The translations under genes were made by a program, and so were the position numbers. This document shows positions 1 to 13,691 of a stretch of 64,000 nt of DNA, in pieces (within the stretch, counting starts at the first letter, position 1; the number at the start of each line of letters is the position of its first letter). Below the pieces are notes generated by a model. It saw nothing but the letters and a program-made list of their open reading frames with translations, was not told the origin of the DNA and did no database searches. This DNA comes from Silurus meridionalis (Eukaryota; Chordata; Actinopteri; Siluriformes; Siluridae). The DNA is taken from positions 18,986,277-19,050,276 of the forward strand of contig NC_060896.1 in the NCBI RefSeq assembly GCF_014805685.1, given 5' to 3'.

Positions 1-101
1 TCAAGACTAGGGGCTTGAATGTGTGTAGGGTTTATATGGAATTATTACTTGCAGGTAAGCTGATTAGATTTTGGAGTTAATCAGAGTCAATGTTTCAGCA
101 A

Positions 102-197
102 AGGTCAAATGAGGTCAAAAGGTCAAATTTCCTACACTAGCTTTCTAGCTGTCTGTCATATAGATATGTAAATTAAATGTTCATTTTCAGGAGGTCA
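102..197 (+). promoter_or_regulatory. Cluster of AGGTCA nuclear-receptor half-sites
   Basis: Four AGGTCA hexamers lie at 102-107, 112-117, 120-125 and 192-197. The first two are spaced by four bases (DR4 arrangement) and the second and third by two bases (DR2). AGGTCA direct repeats are the classic half-site arrangement for nuclear receptors. Binding is only inferred: the site is 3.2 kb upstream of PID1 exon 1 and could be chance in a simple-sequence stretch. Confidence 0.3.
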
Positions 198-326
198 AAG
201 CCCTTTTTTTTGGCTTTTTTTATGGTTTTTGCTACCAGTGGGTCTGTGAGTCCAAAAATAGGAAAGATTTAGTTAATTTTCTCAAAAATTAATTATATTT
301 AATTTATATTTATATTTAAGAATTTT

Positions 327-500
327 AATAAGATAAGATAAGATATACCTTTATTCGTCCCACAGTGGGGAAATTTCTTTGTTACAGCAGCAAAGGAAAG
401 AAATAAAAATAAAAATAATAATAAATGCAAATATATAAAAAGAATATACACATACTATAATAAGAATATACACATACTATAATAAGACATACTATAATAA
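327..500 (-). repeat. LINE 3'-tail-like remnant
   Basis: An AAGAT repeat is followed by a CTTTATTCGTCCCACAGTGGGG-type sequence. Read on the minus strand it is a LINE 3' end that terminates in repeats of ATCTT. Similar tails are common in fish genomes for CR1/Rex1-type LINEs. No coding sequence remains, so this is a heavily 5'-truncated copy at best. Confidence 0.4.
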
Positions 501-2870
501 TGGATTTTTTCTGGCTGATCAAATGCATTTTGGCAGTGATCCAAACATGTTCAGGGTATATTTTAAAAGTATTATTATGTTTTATATTCTTAAATTTAAA
601 GTAACACTTAAAAAGTAGCATACAAATTTTTGCGCAAAGCGATTGACATCTACCTTTTTTAGGACACCCAGCTAGTCAAACCCAACAAAGATTTTGCCGT
701 TTTGCTGGTTTGATCTTTCATCCTTATTATGATCAGTAGCTTTCAGGCAATCTTGTGGAGTTCATGCCAGCTTGAGTGCGCATTAGCATAATAGAAGAGC
801 ACATACCAAATATTAGGAAACCTCAAAGAAAAACTAGGAAAGATTCTAAGTAAAATATTCTAGTTTTCAATTTAGTTATTGCAAGTAATACAATTTGTAA
901 TAAAAACAATTTTTGTTATTTAAAAAAAAAAAAAAAAAAAAGTGTAATAAAAGCATTGTCACTGGTGGTCTCAGACCTTTGAACCCAAATTGTATAGACT
1001 AGCACATGAATGAATAAGTAACAATTGTGTGGTCAGTTATGTTAAACATCTTTTAATGTTTCAGCAGCTTTCAGACAATCCAGACATTAATCTCTAACCA
1101 CTTTTTTTTATATGTGTTTCATTGTAGTTACTAAGAAGTAGTGAGAATAATATGCTATAAACTGAATAACAGAATAATAAGATTAGATTTACAGTGTTAA
1201 ATGACAGGTTAGTCAAATAATTTAAGCTTCCCCTTTTGATCTCACAAATACAGGTAATCAGCCAGGATGTGCTTGGTGTTGGAGGGGTGAACTTCAGTTT
1301 TTTAAATAAAAAAACAATATCTAATGGGTCATACAATGTATTCACTTGCAAACTTTATTTTACAGTAAGTGACAGCTGTTTAAAAACACAAACTAAGAAC
1401 TGTTGTTTTGCTTATGTTTGACCTCCTTCCTGCCAGAGCTGGTTGGTTGCTGTTTTTAGGGATAATTATTTAAGGAAAGACTTAGTGTGTGTCTATGCTT
1501 CAATCTTGAACAAACAGCCCTGAGTCTCACAGTTTAGTTGTCTGGTAGAAAGATTGGTGGTGGACTGTATTTCACAGGATGAATTGTACGGTTTGTTTTT
1601 GTAGAGTATGAAACACAATGGGCTGTGCCATTTTGGGAAAATAAATACAGACAGGGTGGTGTGTCGATGTCTGGTGTGAAACTTTACCAACTTTACAATT
1701 ACAGAATGTCCTAAAGATTTTTTACTCCTCCTAGATTCTCTCAAATCAGTATGAGCTGCATTTTTTGTGTGCTGGAACACTGTTCATGTGTGCTAGTTTT
1801 ATGCATCAGGACATAATACAAAATCAACAAACCTCAACCTGAATGAAATGCAGTGGTGGAGCCTTAAGAGCATTGTGCATAAACAAATCTCCACCTCGAA
1901 AAACTCTAAATAATATGAGATTTAAAGTCATGCAAAACACAATTATTTCAAGTTATTGCTGCTAAAGGTGTTTCTACAAGCTATTAAAATATATTGTATA
2001 CTTAATTTTTCACGACATTCAACAGCAGCTGGCAGATGACAAGAATCACATCACACATGGTCAGATCCATAAACCCTGTAAAGTATGAATGTCCTTCCTT
2101 ACATTTTGATCCTTCGAGCCGGATAGCGAACCTCCTTACACATGGTATCCCCATTTCACCTTGATTTTTGCTAAAATAAATAATAATACGTGTAACATGT
2201 GATATGTTGTTTGTCTGAGGTTGTTTTACCTAATTCTAAGACCTTCTAATGACCAGATGTTTATGTTTTGATACATAAAAGCATAAAATTTAAAGGTGTA
2301 CTGTATGCAGCAGAGCCAACTCTGTCTACACAATAATCAAAGAGACATTGCAAGCTCTACAACCTTAACTCCTTCAGTGTATCGCTTAGGTCAATTTGAA
2401 AGCCTTCTGTTCATTCATATAAGTAAGAACTGCATGTCAGACATACTTCAACCTTTCCAGGAGCAAGTACACCAGTGATCAAAATATACAGTCTGTACCA
2501 TCATTCAGTCAGTCATTTGTATTAAACAAATCGTGTGTATTTTCTAAAGTTCATCTGTTAATTTCTTCTTTAAAGTGCTGCTGTATAAAAGTTATATTGC
2601 TGGTGTACTAAATGTTAGTCAGCCCTCTGCAAATTGCCTTTACCAACAAACACAAGTCAAATATAAATAAAATAAAACTAACCCAAAAGAATAGTACCTA
2701 TTTCATTGAAGTATAGAATGTAGCATCAATATTTGTTTGAAAATATTTTAATTGCAAAATTTTAGGCCTCAATATTTATTCACAGCCTATGAATAATTTA
2801 GACAGAGAAGGAGAATAAGCTCAATATTTCAAACCATAATTTACACAGACATTGAGGGGAATCTTTACGT
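501..2870. other. Upstream intergenic DNA without recognised gene
   Basis: AT-rich sequence upstream of PID1. The open frames here are short, lack recognisable domains and overlap on both strands. A poly-A run lies near 924-941. I see no RNA gene, exon or element that I can support. Confidence 0.5.
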
Positions 2871-2875
2871 TTATA

Positions 2876-3000
2876 CAACCCCAACAAACAAAATGCAATG
2901 ATTTGCAAATCATATAAACCCATATTTTATTTACAAAACATAGAAAAGTTTCCAAAAGTTTAAACTGAGAATATGTACAATTTTAAGGAAGAAACAGGGT
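2876..3000 (+). mobile_element. Tc1/mariner end fragment (ACAACCCC family)
   Basis: This carries the left terminal segment of a fish Tc1-like family, recognisable from the ACAACCCC start, GCAATGATTTGCAAATC, ATAAACCCATATTTTATT and TTTAAACTGAGAA blocks. The same segment recurs at about 14625 and 56411. Only the terminal 125 bp or so is present. It sits immediately upstream of the PID1 promoter-like region, so it marks the distal edge of that region. Confidence 0.7.
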
Positions 3001-3120
3001 CAATTTATATTTGATAGCGGCGCCAACGTGTCCTTTTTAATCTACCCTCCTCCTAAACTCAGAGTCCGTAAACAAGGCGCGCCCTCTGCTGGACATTGTG
3101 TGAACATACATATAAATATG

Positions 3121-3186
3121 AAAAGGAGGAGGAGGAGAATGAGTAGGAGAAGAAGGGAGGAGAGGAGGGAGGAGAGGAGGGAGAAA
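3121..3186 (+). repeat. Polypurine (AGG/GAGG) tract in PID1 leader
   Basis: An almost uninterrupted run of G and A on the + strand built from AGG and GAGG units. Such mirror-like purine tracts can adopt triplex or G-rich structures. If transcribed, it would give a purine-rich leader. It also creates spurious long frames on both strands. Confidence 0.8.
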
Positions 3187-3340
3187 GAGCTGTATGTTTT
3201 TGCAGGCGGAGCTTCTTCCTTTCGTACTGTTGGAATTCGCTGCGTGTGTTTTCTCAGCACATTTTGCTGGAAAGAGGGGAAAAAAAGGAGACGCAGTACT
3301 TAGGAAGAAAGAGGAAAAGAAAGACCTCCTTTGCAGGCTC

Positions 3341-3346
3341 ATGTGA
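3341..3346 (+). promoter_or_regulatory. Minimal start-stop upstream ORF (ATGTGA)
   Basis: An ATG directly followed by TGA lies 37 bases before the PID1 start codon, in the presumed leader. Start-stop uORFs can stall initiating ribosomes. The context is weak (C at -3), whereas the PID1 ATG has A at -3. Relevance depends on the transcription start being upstream of 3341. Confidence 0.35.
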
Positions 3347-3383
3347 ACTGAAGGAACCGGGTCGGTGCTGTTTATCCGCTACG

Positions 3384-3413
3384 ATGTGGCAGCCTGCGAC
3401 TGAGAGACTGCAG
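3384..3413 (+). CDS. pid1: PID1 coding exon 1
   Basis: Ten codons ([10 protein letters not shown]) end in CAG before a strong donor GTAAGC. The ATG was chosen because these ten residues match the conserved start of PID1 and because A is at -3. A minimal uORF lies just upstream. Other PID1 first exons are known in mammals, and none could be recognised elsewhere in this window. Confidence 0.9.
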
Positions 3414-6332
3414 GTAAGCGGATCCGCGTTTCTTCTGCACATTTTCGATCCTACGCATTCCAGATGTGCTCTCACAGCCCCAGCTGCTCAGCAGACTCTA
3501 TGGAAAGGCACGCACATCTGTACGCTGTGTTAAAGTAGCGTTCAATCAGACCGGCTCCATTTTGGCCTCTAAACCAGCTGGATCTTAGGCTCCCTGCGGA
3601 ATCACAACGACTTTCTCCATTTGGGGCTCCTGGTCAAGCAGAGCAGGGGGCGGGGGTCCCTAAAGCTGCATCCCTTTACTCCCTTTCCCCATTCCCTCCC
3701 TCCAACCATTATCACACTGTTCTGCATGCAAGAATGACAAAGTATTCATATTTTGTTGTTTTTTTTTGTAGGAAACTACAAGTGAAATCGATTGTCACTA
3801 AGATCTCTAAATCTCACCTGTTGCTCTGAACAGCATACTGTACAGCAATAAATGTTACCCTGCTTAGACAGTAATATCAGCAAAATACTAGGAATGAATA
3901 TTAAAAACCCACAAAACCGTTTACTTCTGTACGAATATAATGTATTACCTACACAGTTGCAATGTTTCTCTTAGTACTAAAATATTCTTTAACCTCCAGT
4001 CAGCTACGCTTATTGTTGCAGGTTTGATCTCTTTTATAAACGGCAACATATATCTTAAAAAATGCCATAAGGTTGAAAACATTTGTTAACAATGATAAAA
4101 TGTCAGAACATTTTGATGGCATAACATTGATATCATAAGGAATAAAACACTTAGGGTCTATTTGACAAGAAACGAAAAATTATGAAATGGCGGTGGAAAG
4201 GTTTGGTATTCCTCTTATACCGCAAAATTATTTTACTGCTATTTAAATACTGTACACGTATTGTATTACATACTTTGTGTATTGGATTGTCTAGAGTTAA
4301 CCTACACTGTGTGTACACTATAAATCATATTTTGTTTTTGTTACACCAAATTGCTTTACTTTGGTCTGCCTTAAATACATGGACTTGAAGATGTTTGCTA
4401 TTTTTCCACATTTGCATGGGGTCTTGTGCCTCTAAACACGTATGTGGACGTCCAACTATATTACTAAGTTTAGATTATGTGAAGCATCTGCCATCCAAGT
4501 CCATGTGAATGAACTGTTACTATAGAAACAGTAGCATATTGGAAAGGGCACACTTATATATGTGGTATAAAAAGATGTTGCATGAATTTGTCCTATCATC
4601 CAGCCCAAGTACAGATGCATAAAATATCCTATTCCCGACAGCTAGCTAGCTAACCTTAATATGGTTAGCTAGCTAGCTATTTATAGGTGAATGTGTTAAT
4701 GATAACAGTAGTTTTACAGGAAACACTCTTTTTTAATTTTTTTTTTATTTTACCCAGATGCCTGCGTTACATAGTGCCCTTGCTCTACAACACACACTGT
4801 AGTGGTTCTGTATTGGGGGGGATATCAAACTGTTCAGACACCATAGGGTCAAAAAGTTAGATACATTTTGTACATATTAACAAAGGTTCATCTACACCTG
4901 ACTATCACACCTGTATGTGGTTCCAACTTAGCTGTTGTCACAAAATTGGAATCACACAAATGTATAAGATATATTTGTATGCTGTAGTGTTACATTTTTT
5001 TCACTGGAAATAAGTGTCCCAAACCTGTTCCAGTATGACAATACCCTTGTACACAAACCAAGCTCTGAGTACACTGTTCACCCAAGTTGGAGTGGAGGAA
5101 CTTGACTGGCCTGCACAAAACCCTGCCCTTTTGGATGAATTGGAATGCTGACTGCACCCCATCAGTGTCTGTCATCACTAATGTTCAAATCCCCACAGCC
5201 ACATCCCAAAATCTATTGGCAAGCCTTTCCAGAAAAGTGGAGGTTATTATAACAGTAAAAGAGAGCCTACATATAGAATAAATAAAAAAAAATCTTATAT
5301 TGGTGTGTATAATTATATACCTAAAATAATCCGTATGCTAGGTTTATCTGATACCTGCTGAAACGGCATCCCTTATTGGATGTGCACTGTAACAAACCAC
5401 ATGTTCTTTTAACGTATCTCAGCTAGAGTAGACTAATAGAAGCAAACACCAATTTTTGGGACATAGTGTAAAGTACAGTCATTCTCTACCACAAACCAGC
5501 TTTATCTTTATTTATTATGGGATTTAATGTTAAGTAAATTACTGTTCTATTTTATTAGGATTACTGTATTATTGGTTGTTTCTTAGTGGGTATTAGAGCA
5601 GAAAGTTCGCCACATGGTGTTGAACATCAAGAGCTGGAATCTCCTGATCTACCCCACATCTGTTTACAGGCTGTGTGCGCATTTCCGTTTTACATAACAC
5701 TAAGTTCATTCCTCAGTAAGGGTTTTGCCAAATCTTCTATTTTTACATTGTGATTTTCTCCAATTTGATGGTAATTTAACTGGCACAGAGAATCATAACT
5801 ATCATTAGAAATTTGTTGTTGTTTTGTTTTCAATTGGTTCTTTTTTGGATGATTTGGTTTAAGACTATTAAATAAAATCCTCTAAATAAACACTTTGTGA
5901 TATTTCTGGTAAATCTGCTGTCTCCGAGGACATCGCTCAATCTTTGATTTTCCACAGTGACACAAAATCACCCAGGAATTAATTTTATTCTTAAAATCAA
6001 CTGTAGCTCTCTGAAAACAGTTGTCCCACATTGTGTTATTGCTTATTGTTTGGGACGACATTTGTAATATCATTACAGGTTCATTATAATGCAGCAATCA
6101 TTCCACGGCCTGGAGACTACCACGAAATTAGTAAAATTGTGATTAAAAAGGTTTGGTCACTATGGCCATATATGAGTGGTGTACTGGCCTGGTAGAGAGC
6201 AGGCTTTCGTGTAACTTTGTCCCTTTATGAGTGAAATGGTGGTGAATGAGTGGTATTTCCATGTGCTGCTTCTTTAATGCACTCCAGATGTTCTGAGTGA
6301 ACTTACACAATCACCCCCCCAGCTCACTCGCT

Positions 6333-6378
<46 letters not shown>

Positions 6379-6510
6379 GACTCTGCAAAGCCACAATTGG
6401 ACGAAATCACGTAGTACGTGATCCAAGTGTCATTATTTTCAGTTGTGCGGCAAAAGAATGGTGTGATTAAATGGTTTACACACCACAACCATTACATTAA
6501 TTCACTGTGC

Positions 6511-6566
<56 letters not shown>

Positions 6567-6694
6567 AAAAGAAAGCGAGAGTATGTGAGGGTATTTGGTA
6601 TGTAAATTCAACATCATGTAATAATCATCCTTACTACACATTACAAGTTAATTTATTATAATGTGTAGACAAAACACATTTACATCTGTGCGTG

Positions 6695-6738
<44 letters not shown>

Positions 6739-9700
6739 TCTCTTTGGCTGTGAGCTGAAACACATTTTACTGTTTTATGGTTGGTATGCAAAGGAATGTG
6801 TGTCCAGGCCAAGCGGTTTAAATTACCGCATAAACTGCATAAGTGTGAAACTTCTCATGTAAACAGATGTGTGTGTGTGTGTGTATAATTAGACATCCTA
6901 AAACTCCTGCTGATTACACAATGTTGATTTACGCACTTTCAGATTTGAAATGCAACACAATTTTATCCTTTTTTAAGTTAAAACGATCAAAAACTTTCGA
7001 GCGTGTGTTGTTGAAATGACTTTTGTTTATTTCATCACACTGTTACAATTAACTTTATTATTCAAACATTTTTTCCAGTAAATATGATACTTTGGGACAA
7101 AGTTCTTAATGACTAATCTGTTTAATCTGGCTTTTTGCCCTTCAGTTTGTCACTTGGAATCAAGTATTACATTTTTAAACATTTGTCTTTGTATGACCTG
7201 GCATTTCCTGTTTGCGCTGGTCGGCCAAAATAGCGTGTGTGTATGTGTGTGTGTTTCAATGAAATGTGCTTTTGTGAGGGATTGGGATTTAGTGAGTATT
7301 TGGGGAATTTCATTTGGTAAGCGAGTGTGTTTGTGTGTGAGGAATGAGTGTAAGGGTCTAAAAGAGAGAAGAATGCAATTAAATGAGCAGATTATTGTAG
7401 TATTTTGTATTATGGTTGGTTTTAAGGTTGATTTAAAAAAGTTTATCAAGGTGTTGAATATTATTAATTAAAGTATTCAATAGGAACATTTTAGAACACG
7501 ACTCTACATACAAGGGGTGGGGTGTGTGTGTGTGTGTGTGTGTGTGGGGGGCATGGGTTTACTGTAAGTGGATGGGAATTTTGTAAGGTGATGCTCTCAA
7601 CTAGGATGGCAACTCAATCACAAACACACATCGTTTTTTCACATACACTGTTCTTTTTTCTTTGAATGCACACTTGCTTTTTTGTCCTTTACAGGGTTAC
7701 CTTGACAACCACTGCTGCCTTGGCACAGCCCGTTGCCATGGTGGTAATGAACGGCACAGTTTTTGGCAATGTTCTCTCTAGTTCTTTGCTTTCGCTTACA
7801 GTTGTTGTATTATAAGCCGTCCGTGGTGATGTATATTATAGCATGTCTCATTTATTTCTTTGTAAATCTTCTTTCTATTGCCACAGTGACTCATTTATGA
7901 TGTTGTTGCTACAGCAACCACTGGATTGAACTGCATTTGTGTGTCTTTGTGCATGTGAGTAAGTTATGAGTCAGATGGAAGGATGGCTGCTGAGTTTGCT
8001 CCTCCTGCATCATAGTCTCTGTGTATTTGCCATCACACTATAAAAACTGTGATGCAGCACGGCACTGAACACGTACAGTAGTGTACTTGCCATGAGAAGG
8101 TTGTGTAGGTGGGGGATATTTTTGGACACCATTTTGATCATGTAGAGCTTTTAGGCTGCAGCGCTTTAAGGCTTTAGGACTGTAGAGCTTCAAAGCTATG
8201 GATTACAAGGCTTCGGGACCTTTACATTTTGAGGTTTTATGACTTCTGGTCTGTAATTCTGTAATGCTTTTGGATTTTAAGGTTTTAGGAGAGTAGAGCT
8301 TTCATCTATGTGTTTTAGATTGTAGGCCTTTAGGACTGTTAGCTTTAGGGCATAGGGGTTTAATGACTATTTCTGTAGGGCTATAGAATATTGTCATTCA
8401 GAAATAATGTTTTTTTTACAATTAGGCCTATAGTAAAGTAAAGCTTATGGGCTTTTGGGCTTCAGAGCCATACGGAGGTTTTACTCGAGCGCTATACAGC
8501 TGTTGTGGCTGAGAGCTTGTAGGATCTAGAGTTTAAATGCTTTACATTTTAGGAATGTAGAACATGTTATACCATAGAATTTTTGGGTTTTCATATCTTA
8601 AGGCTATAGTACTTAAGCTGTAAGTCTTTAAAGCTTTAAAGTTTAAAGTCTTTTAATACTTCAAGGCTTTAGGCTTCTGGGCTTTTTAAGCAGTGTTTTC
8701 CAATAGATAAGCTATGCATTTACCTTATTGGCTACCTACAAAAAGCCAAAACCATAACTGAAATAAATGTTTATTATTATTATTTTATATATTTTCAATG
8801 CTTTAGACTTGCTATGCTAAACTGTAGTCATATACAAGGTGTGTATATATACACATATATATAATATAAAGCAGTGACCGATGTGATGCAATATAATTCA
8901 CCCCACTGTTACAATGCCGTGCGATCCGATTTCGATTTGAATCAACATAATGCGATTCAGTGCAATAAGATGCAATGGAAAATATATGATGCTATGCAAT
9001 TCAATATGGTGCAGATAGTTTGCTTTTATTTCTTTGGTTCAGACAGACAGCAAATCATAAATTTTCTTAAGTGCCTTCTGACTTCTAACGCATGGCCCTT
9101 TCACAAACACGCCTTTTTTAGTGGAAAAAAAGAAAAAAGATTAAATAAAACCAGACATTCTTTTTCTTGTTCTGTCTTCAGGAAGATGCAGCTCTACCTC
9201 AGCCATGTTAATCTATATTCTGTGTGACTCTCAGGACACGACTTGGTCTCTGTAGTGCAGCTTTGGTGCTGAGAGAGTTTAGGTAGGAGAAATCAATCCA
9301 CATATAAAATATTGGTCACAAAGTATTTGTCACTTTTTAAATAATAAAAGTATGGCGCATCTACTAATGCGATACAAATGCCAGCTTGTGTCTGATGCAC
9401 TCAAATCGACTAACTTTTATGCCGATGCACTGTGCGATTCGGTTCTATTTGTATATATAAAAATTTACTACTGATTGTGTGTTTGTGTAATCCAGTCAGT
9501 GGAGTAGAAGTTATTGGGCATTGTGTGATCTGATGACTGATGGCTTGAAAGAGCCCGTAGATGTCTTCAGGCAGTGGCTGAATGAATCTTGACTGAAAGT
9601 GCTCCTAAGCTGCCTCAGCTCAGCATGGCTTTCATCTTATGCTCATTTGTCACTGCCTCCACACTGTCTAATTCTATCCCTACCACAGGGCTGGCCTTTT

Positions 9701-10733
9701 ACAACAGCTTGCAATGATTGTTGGCAACACAATGCTTAATTCCACCTCTCAAGCACACTATACATGATAATGCTGGCCTCTACAGACTGGAAAAAAACAT
9801 CTGTAGCAGCTTATATCAAGGGACCTGAGCCTCCTTAGCAAGAACATCCTGCTCTGTTCTTTCCTATTTTGGGCTTCAGTGTTGTCTGACTGGTCCAGTT
9901 TGTTTTTAAGTTGCACTTTCATACAATTGTATGTGTCCAATATTTCCATTTCCTAATTTTTTTATAGCAAAAGAGTGGGGGGCTTGTGCAGTTGGTTAAC
10001 CAGGGCTGAGAGTTTGTCTATCCTTTTAATCAGCAAACATATTTTCTGCATTAAACCAGTGGGAAGACAAAGCTTGTATCTCAACCTCCTCTGTTTTGAA
10101 CATAATTTTGTTCCTTCCCATCGCCCCGGGTTGAGTTCCTGGCCTCCATATTCTTATCCTCACTGTGATCTCACAACCGATCTATTCTAGTATTAAAGGA
10201 ACTCCATAACTGGGTAGACTGTGGTAAATTTTTGTTTGTTGGCCAGAGCATCTTTTTTGTGGTCACAGTATCTTTTTGTCTTGTAAACTAGTAAATCCAC
10301 CTTTTCCAATAAATACAAGATAAACTCTATTGTAGTGGTGCTTCAGAAAAAATATACAATAAAAGAGTTAAAAAATATATAGACATTGTAAGAGAAGGAA
10401 CGGGTAAGTGTCTTTCCACTTGTTGCAGTGGCCAATAAAAGAAAAGAAAAAAGAAACCAGTAATAATCTTGTCAAAATAAGTACAAATTTTTGAAGGACT
10501 GCCTGTCTGTTTAAGTTGCTAAGGTGAAGAAAGTTAAATATCAGACTTTCATTTCAGACATTCTGACAGGACATTACAAGGTGGTTGAAAAAAGGCATGG
10601 ACATGGGCAATGGGACAAGTCAATGCTAGGCAATCCAAGGATGTTGTAAACAGGCTAACTATTACCCTGATGCTAACAATTCAGTGTATCATTTACAAAT
10701 CATTGTTTGAAACTGTGTTGGAAAATGAAGAAC

Positions 10734-10822
<89 letters not shown>

Positions 10823-10974
10823 TTTTAATCTTCATTTGTGGCCATTTATGTCTGCAGCTTCATATCTTCAGAGCTCTGCTCTGTCATATATTCAGCTAAT
10901 CAGAGACCAGAGGCAAAAAACTAACTGAGATGACATAAAATAATTCCCTTCTTGGGTGTATCAAACAGTAGGAT

Positions 10975-11054
<80 letters not shown>

Positions 11055-13647
11055 TGCACAACACGTCTCACTGATATCAGCTTTATTTGCATTTACAAGG
11101 CAAGAAACATAACATTGTGGATGAGGAAATGAAAAGCTTTTCACTTAAAGTTGGCTTCACTGAAAAGAGAATAACTTGCTCCTTTTAAAGATCTGCCAAT
11201 AATGTAAAAAATGCACAGAGATTCCATGATAGGTCCAGATTTCATCAATGAGCAATAATAATTTTAAATCATAGAGCTAATTCAAAGAGTCAGAAATAAT
11301 TACAATATCTTTCAACTATATCTGGGAAACTGTATTTTCTTCAGTTAACAAACAAAGTGAGAAGCTATCATGTCTATTAATGAATGCTGAGGAAAAATCA
11401 AGTACTGTTTGTAGCATTTAGGCCTAATTATTTAAAACCACACCATGCTAGGTTGTTTGTGGTTTAATATATAGCTGATGAAGAAAAGTTACTAGCCACC
11501 TCGGCTCTAGCATTAATGCAATAAGACTTTAAAGTAAACTGAGTAGAGAGTGGGCGGTAACATTCTTTTTCATAACATGCATTATAGTCATGCTCCTGTA
11601 ATGCTACACTTTTCATGACCACATTGTTTTTCTTTACTCTTAAGATTTGGTTTTTCTTGGTATCAGGTTCTCCTGGTGCTTATTCAGGGGAAATCTGCCT
11701 TTCCCACACATTTCAGGTTGCTTATGATACAACATACAAGGTTTTTAAACAGGCATGCTTGAGCTTAGTCTATACTAGTGTCTATACCCTACATTTACCT
11801 GACCTAATTAATGCTCCAGTTGCGGAAAAACACATAGTACACTTCAAAATCTAGCGAAGAGCCTTCCCAAAAAAGTGGACAGTAGCAAAAAGGAGATTAA
11901 ATCCTTTGATGTTTGTGATGGGTAGGTGCGCACAAACCTTTGTATTTAGTATTTAACAAAGCTGACTATACCCCTCACATTTCAGCAACCATTTTATTAT
12001 ATGTTCTAAAGGGACAATACTATAAAAATAAAAATTGGATATATATTTTAGAGTAGTGAATGCGCAGCTTTCCTTTGTCTAAATAACTGGCAACAAAAAT
12101 GAGTACACTCTAAGTTCCAAAATTGTGTCCAAGATGTCAACATATTGTGTAAGCACCATTGTTATCTAGCATTGCTTTAATACTTCTGGGCATGGAATTC
12201 ACCAGAGCTGCACAGGTTGTTAGTAGGATCTTTTCCCACTCCTCCATAATGACATCTCGGAGCTGCTGGATGTTAGTCACATGGCATTTCTTTACCTTCC
12301 ACTTGTGGATGCCCACAGGTGACAGTTGTGTTAAATTCTGGAGACATACTTGGCCACTCCATCACATTTACCTTCTGATTCCTCTGCAAGGCAGTTGTCA
12401 TCTTAGTGGTGTGTTTGGGGTCATAATTATGTTGGAAAAATGCAGTTTGACCCAGTTACTGAAGGGAGGGCATCATTTTCTGCTTCAGAATGTCACAGTA
12501 AATGTGGAATCCATGTTTCCATCAATAAAACTCTCTAGTACCAGTAGCACTCATGCAGCCCCAGACCATGATGCTACCACCACCATGCTTGACTGTAGGC
12601 AAGAATTGTTTTTGGTACTTCTCACCAGGGTGTCACCACACATACCGGACACCATCTGAGCCAAACAAGTTTATCTTTCAAGTATGTCCCATCAGACCAA
12701 AGGAAATGGTTCCAGTAATTCATGCTTGTAATTCAAAACAGTTTGCAGGCTTTCTTGTGAGCTAGCTTTAAAAGAAGCTTTTTTTTGGGACAAAAGGCAT
12801 GCAAACCGACTTGTTGCAGTGTGTGGCGTATGGTCTGAGCATTGACAAGCGGACCTTTTGCTTCTGCACCCTCTAAAGCAATGCTGGCAGCAATCATGTG
12901 TCTGTTTTTTGAAGCCAGCTTCTACACCTGACGCAAAGCACAAGGACTCAACTTTTATGATTGAACCCTATGAGGCCTGTTCCAAGGTGAACCCGTATTG
13001 GGAAATCTCTTTATGACCCTGGTCACTGTACTTTAACTCTGTTATAGCCTAGGCCATCTTTGTGGAGAGCAACAATTCGAATTCTCAAATCCTTTTTGTC
13101 ATTAGTTCTTTGCCATAAGGGTCCATGTTGAACATCCAGTAGTCAGTATGAGGGAATTGTACTTAAACACAAAATGTTAACAGCTCTTACACAAGATACA
13201 CAAATTGATATGGTTCTATCAAGCAGAGAAAAACATGAACATGATGAAAAGGACGTGTGGCTTTGCATGGTTAAGCGACATATAGCTGTTATCACTTATG
13301 GTGTACCCACTGTTGTTGCCAGCTATCTCGACAATAATGGCTGTATGTTTAATTTTTTTCAGAGGAAAGTAAATCTATACAACTATACAAGCTACAGACT
13401 ATTTTAAAATAAATCCAAGACACCGTAGTTGTGTCTCTCTGTTGAATCGATTTGATTGGTTTTGGACAAATCTAATTTAGATTTTCACTAGTAAGATTTA
13501 ACTTTGTTTTTAGTTTTTACTCTTCACTCTGCCAGCCTCTTTCTGTTTTTCTGTTACCATGTCTGCTTTTCTCTCTGGTGTGTTTGGTGAGATTCACATT
13601 CTCTCTCTGTGACCTGTTAAACCCATCTCTCACACACACACACACAC

Positions 13648-13691
<44 letters not shown>

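Larger units (their letters stand above)
3005..3383 (+). promoter_or_regulatory. PID1 promoter / 5' leader, CpG- and purine-rich
   Basis: Composition changes abruptly here: CpG dinucleotides and GC-rich words (GCGGCGCC, GGCGCGCC) appear in otherwise AT-rich DNA, and the GC-richer stretch continues to about 3650. From 3121 to 3186 the + strand is almost pure purine (AGG/GAGG repeats). No TATA box is evident. Position, ending at the PID1 start codon, and composition suggest a CpG-type promoter plus 5' untranslated leader. The transcription start cannot be placed from sequence. Confidence 0.6.

Noticed and set aside
3028..3342. Overlapping open frames on both strands around the PID1 leader
   Set aside because: They are produced by the AGG/GAGG purine tract (Arg/Glu on one strand, Ser/Pro/Leu on the other) and match no known family.
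7109..7471. 120-codon plus-strand frame in PID1 intron 1
   Set aside because: Contains a GT-repeat-derived Cys-Val run, shadows a minus-strand frame, has no domain, and lies within an intron without splice support.
8130..8700. CRISPR-like array
   Set aside because: Repeats are short, degenerate and contiguous with no unique spacers of constant length, in a vertebrate genome. The same applies to the arrays at 23795 and 62005.
12159..12659. 166-codon plus-strand frame
   Set aside because: It is the antisense strand of the degenerate Tc1 transposase at 11950-13405. The minus strand carries the recognisable motifs.
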